A stretch of 64,000 bases of DNA, taken from the NCBI GenBank assembly GCA_035560235.1, contig DATMAG010000050.1, forward strand, positions 62,001-126,000. The letters are read 5' to 3'. Shown here piece by piece: positions 50,938-59,566 of this stretch; positions within the stretch are counted from its first letter, which is position 1, and each line of letters opens with the position of its first letter. A program made the position numbers and the translations under genes. The notes beneath the pieces are model-generated. The model searched no databases, was not told the origin of the DNA, and worked only from the letters and a program-made list of their open reading frames with translations. This DNA is from DASRDU01 sp035560235. GTDB lineage: Bacteria; Acidobacteriota; Blastocatellia; RBC074.

Positions 50938-52548
50938 ATGAGCTTTCCACGAGCCAGCGGCGTTCTGCTGCATCCGACTTCATTGCCCGGTCGCTTCGGG
51001 ATTGGGGATCTCGGGCGGGCCGCTTACGATTTCGTTGATTTTCTGGCCGTGAGTCGGCAGAGTCTCTGGCAGGTGCTGCCGCTCGGGCCGACCGGTTATG
51101 GCGATTCGCCGTATCAGTGTTTTTCAGCCTTCGCGGGCAATCCGCTGCTTGTCAGCCTTGAAGCGCTGGTTGAGGACGGCCTGCTCTCAGCCAGTGAGCT
51201 GGCGCAGGCGCCTGAATTTCCGGCTGACCGGGTTGATTACGGCCCGGTCATCGAATTCAAAAACAGGCTGCTCCGCCAGGCTTATGAAAACTTTGTCCGC
51301 GATCAGCCGGAGGCAGTCGTCGCTGAATTCGCCGCTTTCGGTCAGCAGACCGAAGCCTGGCTGGATGATTACGCGCTCTTTCGTTCGATCAAGGACGTGC
51401 ACGGCGGCGCGGAGTGGACGAAGTGGGACGAATACCTGCGCGCGCGCGAGGACAAGGCGCTGCACTTCTTCCGCGAAAATCATCACCGCGAGATCGAGGC
51501 CCACACCTTCTTTCAGTATCTCTTCTTCAAGCAGTGGCTCAAACTGGCGCATTACGCCAACGATCACGGCATTCGCATCATCGGCGATCTGCCGATTTTC
51601 GTCGCGCACGACAGCGCCGATGTGTGGGCGCATCCCGAGCTGTTTTATCTCGATGACAAGGGGTGCCCGACGAAAGTCGCCGGAGTGCCGCCTGATTATT
51701 TCAGCGAGACGGGGCAGCTCTGGGGCAATCCGCTTTACCGCTGGGACGTGATGAAAGCGGATGGATACAAGTGGTGGATCGAGCGGATTCGCGCAACGCT
51801 CGCGCAGGTGGACATTGTGCGGCTCGACCACTTCCGGGGCTTTGAAAAATACTGGGCCGTGCCTGCCGGTGAAACGACCGCCATCAGGGGCAATTGGGAG
51901 GAAGGACCGGGCGCGGCTCTGTTTGAGGCAATTCGCGGCGCGCTCGGCAAGCTGCCGATCATTGCCGAGGACCTGGGCTTCATTACAAAGGAGGTTCATC
52001 AGTTGCGCGAGAAGTTCGATTTCCCGGGCATGCGCATCCTGCAGTTCGCCTTCGGCACCGATCCGCAGGCCGATGATTTCAAGCCTTACAACTTCCCGAA
52101 AAACTGCGTCGTCTATACCGGGACGCACGACAACGACACGATCATCGGCTGGTTCACGAGCGAGGGCGTCGGCGACAGCACGCGCAGCGAAGCCGAAGTG
52201 AAGGAGGAACGCGAGTTCGTCCTGAAATATCTCGGCACTGACGGACACGAAATCAACTGGGACTTCATCCGCCTCGCCTTCAGTTCAGTGGCCGACACCG
52301 CCATCATTCCGCTTCAGGACGCGCTGGGCATCGGCGCTGAAGGCCGCATGAACGTGCCGGCCCGCGAAAGCGGCAACTGGGGCTGGCGTTATCGCGCTGA
52401 AATGCTGACCGAAGAGGTCAGTCAGCGGCTGGCTGAAATGGCGCACGTGTATGGCCGTGATCGTGAACGCCTGAAGACTGAACTGGCTGCGAAGGAAGCC
52501 GCTGCGAAGGCTGCGCAGAAACAGACCAGGCCGCGGGCAGGGAAGTGA
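50938..52548 (+). CDS. malQ: 4-alpha-glucanotransferase (GH77, amylomaltase)
   Basis: 536 residues; ggggagattgag precedes ATG 50938. Family blocks: SGVLLHPTSLPGRFGIGDLG at the N-terminus, PLGPTGYGDSPYQCFSAFAG, the nucleophile region VRLDHFRGFEKYWAVPAGE (about residue 297), the acid/base PIIAEDLGFITKEV (about 342) and the third acid YTGTHDNDTIIGW (about 394). It disproportionates maltooligosaccharides in the cytoplasm. The C-terminal 25 residues are a K/A-rich tail (AAKEAAAKAAQKQTRPRAGK) not usual for MalQ. It is followed by a small two-gene module and then pullulanase. Confidence 0.94.
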   Translation: MSFPRASGVLLHPTSLPGRFGIGDLGRAAYDFVDFLAVSRQSLWQVLPLGPTGYGDSPYQCFSAFAGNPLLVSLEALVEDGLLSASELAQAPEFPADRVDYGPVIEFKNRLLRQAYENFVRDQPEAVVAEFAAFGQQTEAWLDDYALFRSIKDVHGGAEWTKWDEYLRAREDKALHFFRENHHREIEAHTFFQYLFFKQWLKLAHYANDHGIRIIGDLPIFVAHDSADVWAHPELFYLDDKGCPTKVAGVPPDYFSETGQLWGNPLYRWDVMKADGYKWWIERIRATLAQVDIVRLDHFRGFEKYWAVPAGETTAIRGNWEEGPGAALFEAIRGALGKLPIIAEDLGFITKEVHQLREKFDFPGMRILQFAFGTDPQADDFKPYNFPKNCVVYTGTHDNDTIIGWFTSEGVGDSTRSEAEVKEEREFVLKYLGTDGHEINWDFIRLAFSSVADTAIIPLQDALGIGAEGRMNVPARESGNWGWRYRAEMLTEEVSQRLAEMAHVYGRDRERLKTELAAKEAAAKAAQKQTRPRAGK

Positions 52549-52609
52549 TAAACTGCCGTTTCGGACGGGCGCAGGAGAACGGAGCAGAGCTGTGAAAGGA
52601 GATTTTGCG

Positions 52610-52864
52610 ATGACAGTCAGAACCCCGCCGCGCGTTCAGCGCGCAACCCATCCCTGGATTGATCGGACTCAGGAAGAGAAATGGCTGGCTGCGCACCAGC
52701 ACGAATATCGGGGGCAATGGATTCTCCTCGAAGGTGAAACATTGATTGCGCATGGTTTCGATCCGCGCCCGCTGCTGAAGGAAGCTCACTCCAGGGGATA
52801 CCTGAGGCCCCTGGCGGTATATATTCCTGAAAATGATGAGTTCTTCTGGAGCGGGATTGTATGA
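52610..52864 (+). CDS. DUF5678-like small protein
   Basis: 84 residues from ATG 52610, which follows gaaaggagattttgcg; a GTG at 52592 is in frame but lacks a binding site. The core EYRGQWILLEGETLIAHGFD then PLLKEAHSRGYLRPLAVYIP resembles the DUF5678 pattern (W-x-ALDG...LIAHG...VL..A...G). There is no signal or membrane segment. Its end overlaps the next gene by four bases, so the two products are probably made together. Confidence 0.65.
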   Translation: MTVRTPPRVQRATHPWIDRTQEEKWLAAHQHEYRGQWILLEGETLIAHGFDPRPLLKEAHSRGYLRPLAVYIPENDEFFWSGIV

Positions 52865-53286
52865 GCCGACATCACCAGACTTACTCACACCTGTATGATT
52901 ATTCAAGGTTTTCATCCAGAGGAATCACTCTGCCTGTAACGCTCATCTCCGGGACGGGAAACCTGCTTGACCTCAGAGGCATCCTGGACACCGGCAGCCC
53001 GTTTTGTGTGCTGGAAAAACATAATGCTGAGATGCTCGGCCTGGATTTGCTCAGCGGCAGCGCGCAGCGCATCAGCACTGCTGCCGGGTCGTTTACTGCT
53101 TATGGCCACGAAGTCATCATTCAGCTTTTCGATTATCAGTGGGAAGCGACTGTGTACTTTCACGAAAGCGAAGGCTTTTCACGCAACATTCCCGGCAGAA
53201 CCGGATTTGCTGATCACCTGAGAATCGGGCTGGTTGACTATGACGAAACAATCTTCATCGGGCTTTATGGTGATGAGGATGAATAG
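52861..53286 (+). CDS. retropepsin-like aspartic protease-fold protein
   Basis: 141 residues, ATG 52861 overlapping the previous stop. The active-site-like motif is LRGILDTGSPFCVLEKHNAE (D-T-G, about residues 39-58), with a later hydrophobic-Gly segment GRTGFADHLRIGLVDYDETI in the place of the second half-site. A single DTG per chain suggests it works as a dimer. No signal peptide is seen, so its place is the cytoplasm. Pairing with a DUF5678-like gene suggests the small protein is its substrate, regulator or partner (inference). It is not homologous to the flanking glucan enzymes. Confidence 0.75.
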   Translation: MSRHHQTYSHLYDYSRFSSRGITLPVTLISGTGNLLDLRGILDTGSPFCVLEKHNAEMLGLDLLSGSAQRISTAAGSFTAYGHEVIIQLFDYQWEATVYFHESEGFSRNIPGRTGFADHLRIGLVDYDETIFIGLYGDEDE

Positions 53287-53328
53287 CTGTATTGTCTGCC
53301 GGGCTTTCCTCACCCGGCATTCCACGAA

Positions 53329-55305
53329 ATGAGTGACCACGAACATCCCTACGATTACTCACTGCTGATCGCCAGTCACTTGTCGCAGGCCGCGCCGCAT
53401 CCGGCTGACCGCTTCGTTTCGACCCGGCCGCTCGGCGCGCTTTACAGTCGCGAACGAACGACGTTTCGCGTCTGGGCGCCGACCGCGAGCCGCATCGGAC
53501 TGCATCTCTATTCATCTCCGACGGGCGGCGTGCCGCGCATCATCGCGCTCGACAAAGGCAGCGGCGAGCACTGGGACGGCACGTGGGAAACGACGGTGGC
53601 GGGCGATCAGCTCGGCGTTTATTACACTTTCACGGCTGACGGTGAAGATGTCCGGTTCAATCCGGCGCGCGAACTGATTGATCCTTACGCGCGGGCCGTC
53701 ACCGCGCACAATGGCCGCGCCATAGTCGTTCACGACACCACGCCCGTGGCTGACCGCCCGGATTTCCCGATTGAAGATGCGATCATCTATGAACTGCACC
53801 TCCGCGATTTCACGATTGATCCTGATTCAGGCATTCAGCGGCGCGGCAAATACCTGGGGCTGACCGAAGCCGGAACTCATCTGACCGGGCGCACGGATAT
53901 TTCAACCGGTCTGGATCATCTGACCGATCTCGGCATCAATGTCGTGCAGATTCTGCCCATCGGCGAATTTCACACCAATGAATCTGAAGACGTGTATGGC
54001 TGGGGCTACGACAACGTGCATTTCAATGCGCCGGACGGGTGGTACGCGACTGAACGCTTCGATGCGCGGCGCGTGAGCGAGGTCAAGCGGATGATTGATG
54101 CGCTGCACCGGCGCGGCATCCGCGTTGTGCTGGACGTCGTCTACAACCACACGTTCGAGGCGATTGACAGGGGCCGCGTTTACAGCTTCGAGGGGCTGGT
54201 GCCTGGTTACTATTATCGGCTCAGACCCGACGGCAGCTACTGGAACGGGTCAGGCGTCGGCAACGAATTTCGCACTGAAGCGCCGATGGCCCGGCGGTTC
54301 ATCCTCGATTCGGTCAAGTACTGGGTGACCGAATACAAGGTTGACGGCTTCCGCTTCGATCTGATGGGGCTGATTGACGAGAAGACGCTGGAACTGATTG
54401 TGAAGGAACTGCGCGCGCTTGATCCGCACCTGCTGCTTTACGGCGAACCCTGGGCGGGCGGCACTTCACCGATTGAACTGACGCAGAAGGGCAAGCAGCG
54501 CGAACGCGGCTGGGGAGTCTTCAACGATCATTTCCGGGATGCGCTCAAGGGCAACGTCTTCAACGCGCGCGAATGCGGATTCATTCAGACCGGCAGTCAC
54601 AGCGTGAGCGTGCGCACAGGCATTCGCGGCGCGATTGATGATTTCGCCGCCGCGCCGGTCGAATCGGTCAATTATGTCGAATGTCACGACAACCACACGC
54701 TCTGGGATCGCCTGCTGATCAGCACGGTTGACAATGCCACCGTGACCGACGCTGACCGCCGCGCGATGGACAAACTGGCGGCGGCAATTCTGTTCACTTC
54801 GCAGGGGCTTCCGTTCATTGAGGCCGGACAGGAGTTTTTGCGCTCCAGGGGCGGCGATCACAACAGCTACGACAAACCCGACGCAGTAAATATGATCCGC
54901 TGGCAGCAGAAGGCCGGCAATCAGGATGTCTATGAATATTATCGCGGTCTGATCCGCCTGCGCCGGTCGCATCCGCTCTTTCGCCTGCGCACGGCAGATG
55001 AAGTGCGCCGCGCGCTGAAGTTTCTGGATCACGATCTGGGACTTTCGGTTTCAGAGAACTGTCTGGGCTGGCAGCTCGAAGACGTGACCGGCAGTGACTC
55101 CTGGACGCGCGCCCTGGTGCTGCTCAATCCGAAACCGGTGGCCGCGAGCTTTGCCATCCCGAAAGGCAAATGGACGATTTTCGGTGATGGCCGCCGCGTC
55201 CGCATCGCGCCGCTCTGGCAGAGCATTTCAAGGCTGAAGGACGGGCAAGCCATCGTCGCGCCCCGCAGTGCGCTGATTCTCGGCGAAGAACGCGCGCGGG
55301 GATAG
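53329..55305 (+). CDS. pulA: type I pullulanase (GH13, CBM48)
   Basis: 658 residues. The N-terminal CBM48 domain (about 30-130) begins with TTFRVWAPTASRIGLHLYSS. The type I pullulanase block is YGWGYDNVHFNAPDGWYAT. The GH13 catalytic set is VVLDVVYNHT, then nucleophile D344 in GFRFDLMG, acid/base E373 in LLYGEPWAGG, and D454 in YVECHDNHT. It cleaves alpha-1,6 links in pullulan and branched glucans. There is no signal peptide, so it acts on internal glycogen along with MalQ. A start site of ATG 53329 fits the family length, though the binding site is weak. Confidence 0.92.
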   Translation: MSDHEHPYDYSLLIASHLSQAAPHPADRFVSTRPLGALYSRERTTFRVWAPTASRIGLHLYSSPTGGVPRIIALDKGSGEHWDGTWETTVAGDQLGVYYTFTADGEDVRFNPARELIDPYARAVTAHNGRAIVVHDTTPVADRPDFPIEDAIIYELHLRDFTIDPDSGIQRRGKYLGLTEAGTHLTGRTDISTGLDHLTDLGINVVQILPIGEFHTNESEDVYGWGYDNVHFNAPDGWYATERFDARRVSEVKRMIDALHRRGIRVVLDVVYNHTFEAIDRGRVYSFEGLVPGYYYRLRPDGSYWNGSGVGNEFRTEAPMARRFILDSVKYWVTEYKVDGFRFDLMGLIDEKTLELIVKELRALDPHLLLYGEPWAGGTSPIELTQKGKQRERGWGVFNDHFRDALKGNVFNARECGFIQTGSHSVSVRTGIRGAIDDFAAAPVESVNYVECHDNHTLWDRLLISTVDNATVTDADRRAMDKLAAAILFTSQGLPFIEAGQEFLRSRGGDHNSYDKPDAVNMIRWQQKAGNQDVYEYYRGLIRLRRSHPLFRLRTADEVRRALKFLDHDLGLSVSENCLGWQLEDVTGSDSWTRALVLLNPKPVAASFAIPKGKWTIFGDGRRVRIAPLWQSISRLKDGQAIVAPRSALILGEERARG

Positions 55306-55372
55306 ATTCAGAGTCTTCCCTTCGGAGCGCCCGTTTGCAGATGCCCGGAGCCGCAATTATATTTGGCTGGTG

Positions 55373-57151
55373 ATGAAAAAAAACCGGTTCTTCTTCCCAT
55401 TCTTCAGTCTCTGTTTGTGCGCTGCCGCAGGGCTGTCGCTGCTGACGGCTTCGGCGCAGCAGTCCGATGCGAAAAAATCTCCCGTCAATGACACTCCCTT
55501 CAACGTTTCATTCACCAATATCGCCAAAGCCGCCGGGCTGACGCACAAAACAATTTACGGCGACGAACATAAAAACAAATACCTGCTCGAAACGACCGGC
55601 TGCGGCGTGGCGTGGTTCGATTATGACAACGACGGCTGGCAGGATCTGTTTTTCGTCAATGGCACGCGCCTCGGCGGCATTCCCAAAGGCCAGGAACCGA
55701 CCGCGCGGTTATATCGCAACAATCGCAACGGCACATTCACCGATGTCACCGAAAAATCAGGCCTCGCGCGCACGGGCTGGGGGCAGGCGGTGTGCGTGGG
55801 CGATTATGACAACGACGGCTTTGACGATCTGTTTGTTTCTTACTTCGGCAAAAACGCGCTCTTTCACAACAACGGCAACGGCACGTTCACTGATGTGACC
55901 GACCGGGCCGGAGTCGGCATCAACAAGACGAAATGGGGATCGGGCTGCGCCTTTGTTGATTATGACCGCGACGGCAGGCTTGATCTGTTTGTGGCGAGTT
56001 ACATTGATTTCGACCCGAAGACCGCGCCGCTGCCTGAAACCGGGCCGTGCCTGTACAAAGGCGTAATGGTCGCGTGCGGGCCGCCGGGACTTCAGGGCGG
56101 CGTGAATATGCTTTATCGCAACAACGGCGACGGCACGTTCACTGACGTTTCAGAAAAAGCGGGCATCACGAAAACGATGGGCACTTACGGCCTGGGCGTG
56201 CTGACGGCTGACTTCGACAATGACGGCTGGCCCGATATTTATGTCGCCAATGATTCGGCTCCGGCGGCGCTTTATCACAACAACGGCAACGGCACTTTCA
56301 CCGACATCGGCGCTGAAGCGGGCGCGGCTTACAGCGGCGACGGCAAGCCGCAGGCAGGAATGGGCGTCAGCGCGGGCGATTTCGATGGCGACGGGCTGCT
56401 CGATATTTTCAAGACCAATTTTTCCGGCGACACTTCGACGCTCTATCGCAACCTCGGAAAGAACACCTTCGATGACGTGACCTTCACGAGCGGCATCGGC
56501 CTCAATACGCGCTTTCTGGGCTGGGGCTGCGGGTTCTTTGATCCTGACAATGACGGCTGGCTCGACATTCTGCTCGTCAACGGTCACGTTTATCCTGAAG
56601 TCGAAAAGCTGACGACCGAAGCGGGCTATCCGCAGCGCAAGGTGCTGTACCGCAACCTGCGCAACGGCACTTTTCAGGACGTGACTGAAAAGATCGGCGG
56701 CGCGCTGCTTGAACCGACGGCGAGTCGCGGCTGCGCGTTCGGTGATTTCGACAACGACGGCGATATTGATGTGGTCATCAATCCGGTCAATGAATCGCCT
56801 GTATTGATGCGGCTCGACGCGCCCGCGCCGGACAAGGGCGGCAACAACTGGATTGCGGTCAAAACCATCGGCGTCAAATCAAACCGCACGGGCATCGGCG
56901 CGCGCGTCAAAGTCGCGACCGAAGAGAGAACGCAGATGAACGAAGTTCGCAGCGGCGGCAGTTACTATTCACAAAACGACCTGCGCGTTCACTTCGGTCT
57001 GGGCAAAGCCGCGAAGGTGAAAACGCTCGAAGTGAAATGGCCCGGCGGCACTGTTGACACAATCAGCGATGTGCCGGTCAACCAGGTCGTTTATGTGCGC
57101 GAAGGCGCGGGACTGGTGAAGCAGGGACAGGATGCAGGCAAAGCGAAATGA
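55373..57151 (+). CDS. CRTAC1-type secreted protein with FG-GAP/VCBS repeats and ASPIC/UnbV domain
   Basis: 592 residues from ATG 55373 (a GTG sits just before it at 55370). Signal peptide about 1-28, cut near ASAQ. Six to seven FG-GAP-like repeats each carry a calcium-binding-type loop: DYDNDGWQDLFFVNG, DYDNDGFDDLFVSY, DYDRDGRLDLFVAS, DFDNDGWPDIYVAN, DFDGDGLLDIFKTN and DPDNDGWLDILLVN. The C-terminal ASPIC/UnbV domain has GIGARVKVATEERTQMNEVR and SGGSYYSQNDLRVHFGLG. The family is abundant in Acidobacteria and is usually secreted, and may bind matrix or act with TPR proteins; the TPR gene follows after 203 bases. Confidence 0.9.
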   Translation: MKKNRFFFPFFSLCLCAAAGLSLLTASAQQSDAKKSPVNDTPFNVSFTNIAKAAGLTHKTIYGDEHKNKYLLETTGCGVAWFDYDNDGWQDLFFVNGTRLGGIPKGQEPTARLYRNNRNGTFTDVTEKSGLARTGWGQAVCVGDYDNDGFDDLFVSYFGKNALFHNNGNGTFTDVTDRAGVGINKTKWGSGCAFVDYDRDGRLDLFVASYIDFDPKTAPLPETGPCLYKGVMVACGPPGLQGGVNMLYRNNGDGTFTDVSEKAGITKTMGTYGLGVLTADFDNDGWPDIYVANDSAPAALYHNNGNGTFTDIGAEAGAAYSGDGKPQAGMGVSAGDFDGDGLLDIFKTNFSGDTSTLYRNLGKNTFDDVTFTSGIGLNTRFLGWGCGFFDPDNDGWLDILLVNGHVYPEVEKLTTEAGYPQRKVLYRNLRNGTFQDVTEKIGGALLEPTASRGCAFGDFDNDGDIDVVINPVNESPVLMRLDAPAPDKGGNNWIAVKTIGVKSNRTGIGARVKVATEERTQMNEVRSGGSYYSQNDLRVHFGLGKAAKVKTLEVKWPGGTVDTISDVPVNQVVYVREGAGLVKQGQDAGKAK

Positions 57152-57316
57152 CGAAACACCCGGAAAAGCCCTGAACCCGGCCTGATTTCCTTCGTATGTT
57201 TCGTTCATTCCGTCTGTCTCGTTATCTCTCTTCCAACTCCGGAGAACCATATGTACTATCGTGCGGCGCGAATGGCGAGCGTGACTGAACATACTACACG
57301 CTCGTTCAAGCCTTCG

Positions 57317-57348
57317 CCTTATTCCGGCTCCGGCGCGCCGGAGTAAGG
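57317..57348. repeat. hairpin just upstream of the TPR gene start
   Basis: The perfect 16-base palindrome CTCCGGCGCGCCGGAG (57328-57343), flanked by CCTTA and TAAGG with a bulge, ends four bases from the purine-rich binding site (aaggggg) of ATG 57355. It could mask ribosome access. Confidence 0.5.
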
Positions 57349-57354
57349 GGGATC

Positions 57355-59043
57355 ATGAATCTTTCACTTCATTCCAGCCAGACGCGCCTGCTGTCGGCTG
57401 CCCTGCTGCTCGCCCTGGTGTCAGCGGTTGTGCTGCCACAACAAACGCTGGCGCAGAAGCCGGGCCGAAAGGCAGCCGCCAGGCTCACGGCTGAACAGCA
57501 CTATCAGCAGGGCGTGGCGCTGCTGCGACAAAACAACCTCGCGGCGGCAGCGGCGGCCTTTCGCGCTGCGCTGCGGCTGCGGCCCGATTTTGCCGAAGCT
57601 CACAACGCGCTCGGCCTGGCGTTCGGTCAGCAGGGGCAGCTTGATGCTGCGATCAGTTCGTTTCGTGAAGCAGTCAGGCTGAAACCGGACTTTGCCGAAG
57701 CCTGGGTCAACCTGGGCCTGGCGCTGCAGCCGCAGCCTGCCGAAGCGATCAGCGCGTTTCGGGCCGCGATCACGGCGAAACCTGATTTTGCCGCCGCGCA
57801 CAGCGCGCTTGGTTTTGCGCTCGGCCAGACCGGAGACCTCGCCGCTGCCATCGCTGAATTTGAAACGGCCATCAGACTTCAGCCCGCTTTTCACGAAGCC
57901 CATTTCCGGCTCGGCGTGACGCGCTGGCTGGTGGGGCAGGCGGCTGAAGCGATTCCTTCACTGCGCGAAGCAGTCAGACTTAATCCGAATCATTTCGAGT
58001 CGCATTATTATCTCGGCCAGTGCCTGCAGAAGACCGGCGCGATTCCTGAAGCAATTGATGAGTTGCGTCAGGCCGTGAAGCTTGCGCCGAAAATCGCAGA
58101 CGGCCATTACGCGCTCGGCACGGCGCTGTTTGCTGATGAGGATTTTGACAATGCCGTCACAGCCCTGCGCGAAGCCATACGGCTCAAACCTGATTTCATC
58201 GCTGCGCACAATCAGCTTGGGTTGACGTACTTTCAGAAGCGCGAAGCCGACGCGGCGATTGCCGAATTCCAGACGGCGCTGAAATACGATCCGAACAATA
58301 CAGTTGCGCTCAATAATCTCGGCCTCGCGCAGATTCAGCGGGCCGATTACGCGGCGGCCATTGCGACTTACCGGCAGCTGCTGGCGACGAGTCCGAACGA
58401 TGCCGAAGCCTGGTACAACCTGGGCGTGGCGCTCAAATACAGGGACGATTTTGCCGGGGCGATTGAAGCGCTCAACAAAAGCCTCGCGCTGCAACCGACG
58501 CTGCACGAAGCGCATTACACGCTCGGCGTGACGCTTTTGCAGCAGGGCAGGTCTGACGAGGCGATTGCCGCCTTTCGCGGAGCGGTCGCGGCGAAGCCCG
58601 ATTTTTCCGAAGCCTGGTACACGCTCGGCACCGCCCTGCAGCAGAAAGGCGAACTCGACGCCGCGATTGAAGCCTTTCGGACAGCGCTCAGACTCGCCCC
58701 ACTCAGCCCGCAGATTCACAACACGCTCGGCACCGCGCTCAGGCAGAAAGGCGACCTCGCTGCCGCCCGCATTGAATTTCAGGAAGCTGCCCGCCTCAAC
58801 AAACTCAAGTCGAACAATCAGGCCGCGACCTTTGATACCAACACCGGCATTCAGAAACTGAAGGAAGGCGACACTGACGCGGCGATCACCTTTTTTGAAT
58901 CCGCGATTCGAAAGGATCCCGACTATGCTCCGGCGCATTATCAGCTCGGCCTCGCGCTGACCAGGAAGGGGCGGCGTGAAGAGGCACGGGCAGCCTTCGA
59001 GCGGGCACAGCAGCTGGATCGGCGGCTGCGGCCTCCCAGATAA
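57355..59043 (+). CDS. secreted TPR-repeat protein
   Basis: 562 residues; taagggggatc precedes ATG 57355. Signal peptide about 1-33 (LLLALVSAVVLPQQTLAQ). From residue about 43 to the end there are roughly 14 tetratricopeptide repeats, with repeated cores such as LRLRPDFAEAHNALGLAFGQ and LAPKIADGHYALGTALF. Unusually for such arrays the units are close to consensus (A-A-F-R-A-A-L...L-x-P), so they may share recent ancestry. It probably acts as a periplasmic scaffold, perhaps for the CRTAC1 protein upstream. Confidence 0.88.
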   Translation: MNLSLHSSQTRLLSAALLLALVSAVVLPQQTLAQKPGRKAAARLTAEQHYQQGVALLRQNNLAAAAAAFRAALRLRPDFAEAHNALGLAFGQQGQLDAAISSFREAVRLKPDFAEAWVNLGLALQPQPAEAISAFRAAITAKPDFAAAHSALGFALGQTGDLAAAIAEFETAIRLQPAFHEAHFRLGVTRWLVGQAAEAIPSLREAVRLNPNHFESHYYLGQCLQKTGAIPEAIDELRQAVKLAPKIADGHYALGTALFADEDFDNAVTALREAIRLKPDFIAAHNQLGLTYFQKREADAAIAEFQTALKYDPNNTVALNNLGLAQIQRADYAAAIATYRQLLATSPNDAEAWYNLGVALKYRDDFAGAIEALNKSLALQPTLHEAHYTLGVTLLQQGRSDEAIAAFRGAVAAKPDFSEAWYTLGTALQQKGELDAAIEAFRTALRLAPLSPQIHNTLGTALRQKGDLAAARIEFQEAARLNKLKSNNQAATFDTNTGIQKLKEGDTDAAITFFESAIRKDPDYAPAHYQLGLALTRKGRREEARAAFERAQQLDRRLRPPR

Positions 59044-59566
59044 ATTCCTGCGCCGGAGCCGGACAGAGGCCTCCGAAGCGCGGTGCTCTGAGCGCACGAA
59101 CTCTTCAGCCCTCACTGCCAGATCCCTGCTCTCACCTGTGAATACCCGTCGCTGGCTGTAATCACGGCCACGCTTCGCTTTTGTCATCCAGATGATTGGG
59201 TTGCGTTACAGTATTTTTGATCGCTGAAACAGTTCACTGTAAGCGGGAAGCGATTTTTCCTTCAGCCGGATCATAAGCTTCACAAAACTCTGGATAAATC
59301 GCCTTTATTGTGTGAAGATGAGGCAACCTTATCCAGGTATTTTGCTGGGGAATCCAGGCCGAAAACGAACAGATTAATTAGCAACGGCCGTTCACCGACA
59401 GCGCTCTCCGGGCTGTTTGTGTAGTGGTAACCCTCTTTCAGGGCTGCGAGCCTGTTGTTCGCGGGCCGGGGTGCCTGATTCTCTGGTTCTCCGGTTCAGC
59501 GAGCCAGCGTCTGCATTTCCAGAATGCGGGTATCTTTCCAGTCGAAAACATCCTCAAGGAGGTCCT
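59044..59566 (+). other. long intergenic region before the TonB receptor
   Basis: No gene or clear promoter was found in these 523 bases. A loose stem CTTCACA...TGTGAAG encloses ATAAA/TTTAT at about 59278-59318. The binding site aaggagg (59556-59562) sets the downstream start. Frames that stay open from 59417 lack their own binding site and have no homologous sequence. Confidence 0.5.

Noticed and set aside
57958..59187. 409-codon minus-strand frame
   Set aside because: It is the mirror of the TPR repeats, with periodic sequence and no family motifs.
59417..59566. N-terminal extension of the TonB receptor
   Set aside because: The extra 50 codons have no binding site and come before a clear signal peptide with aaggagg at the right distance.
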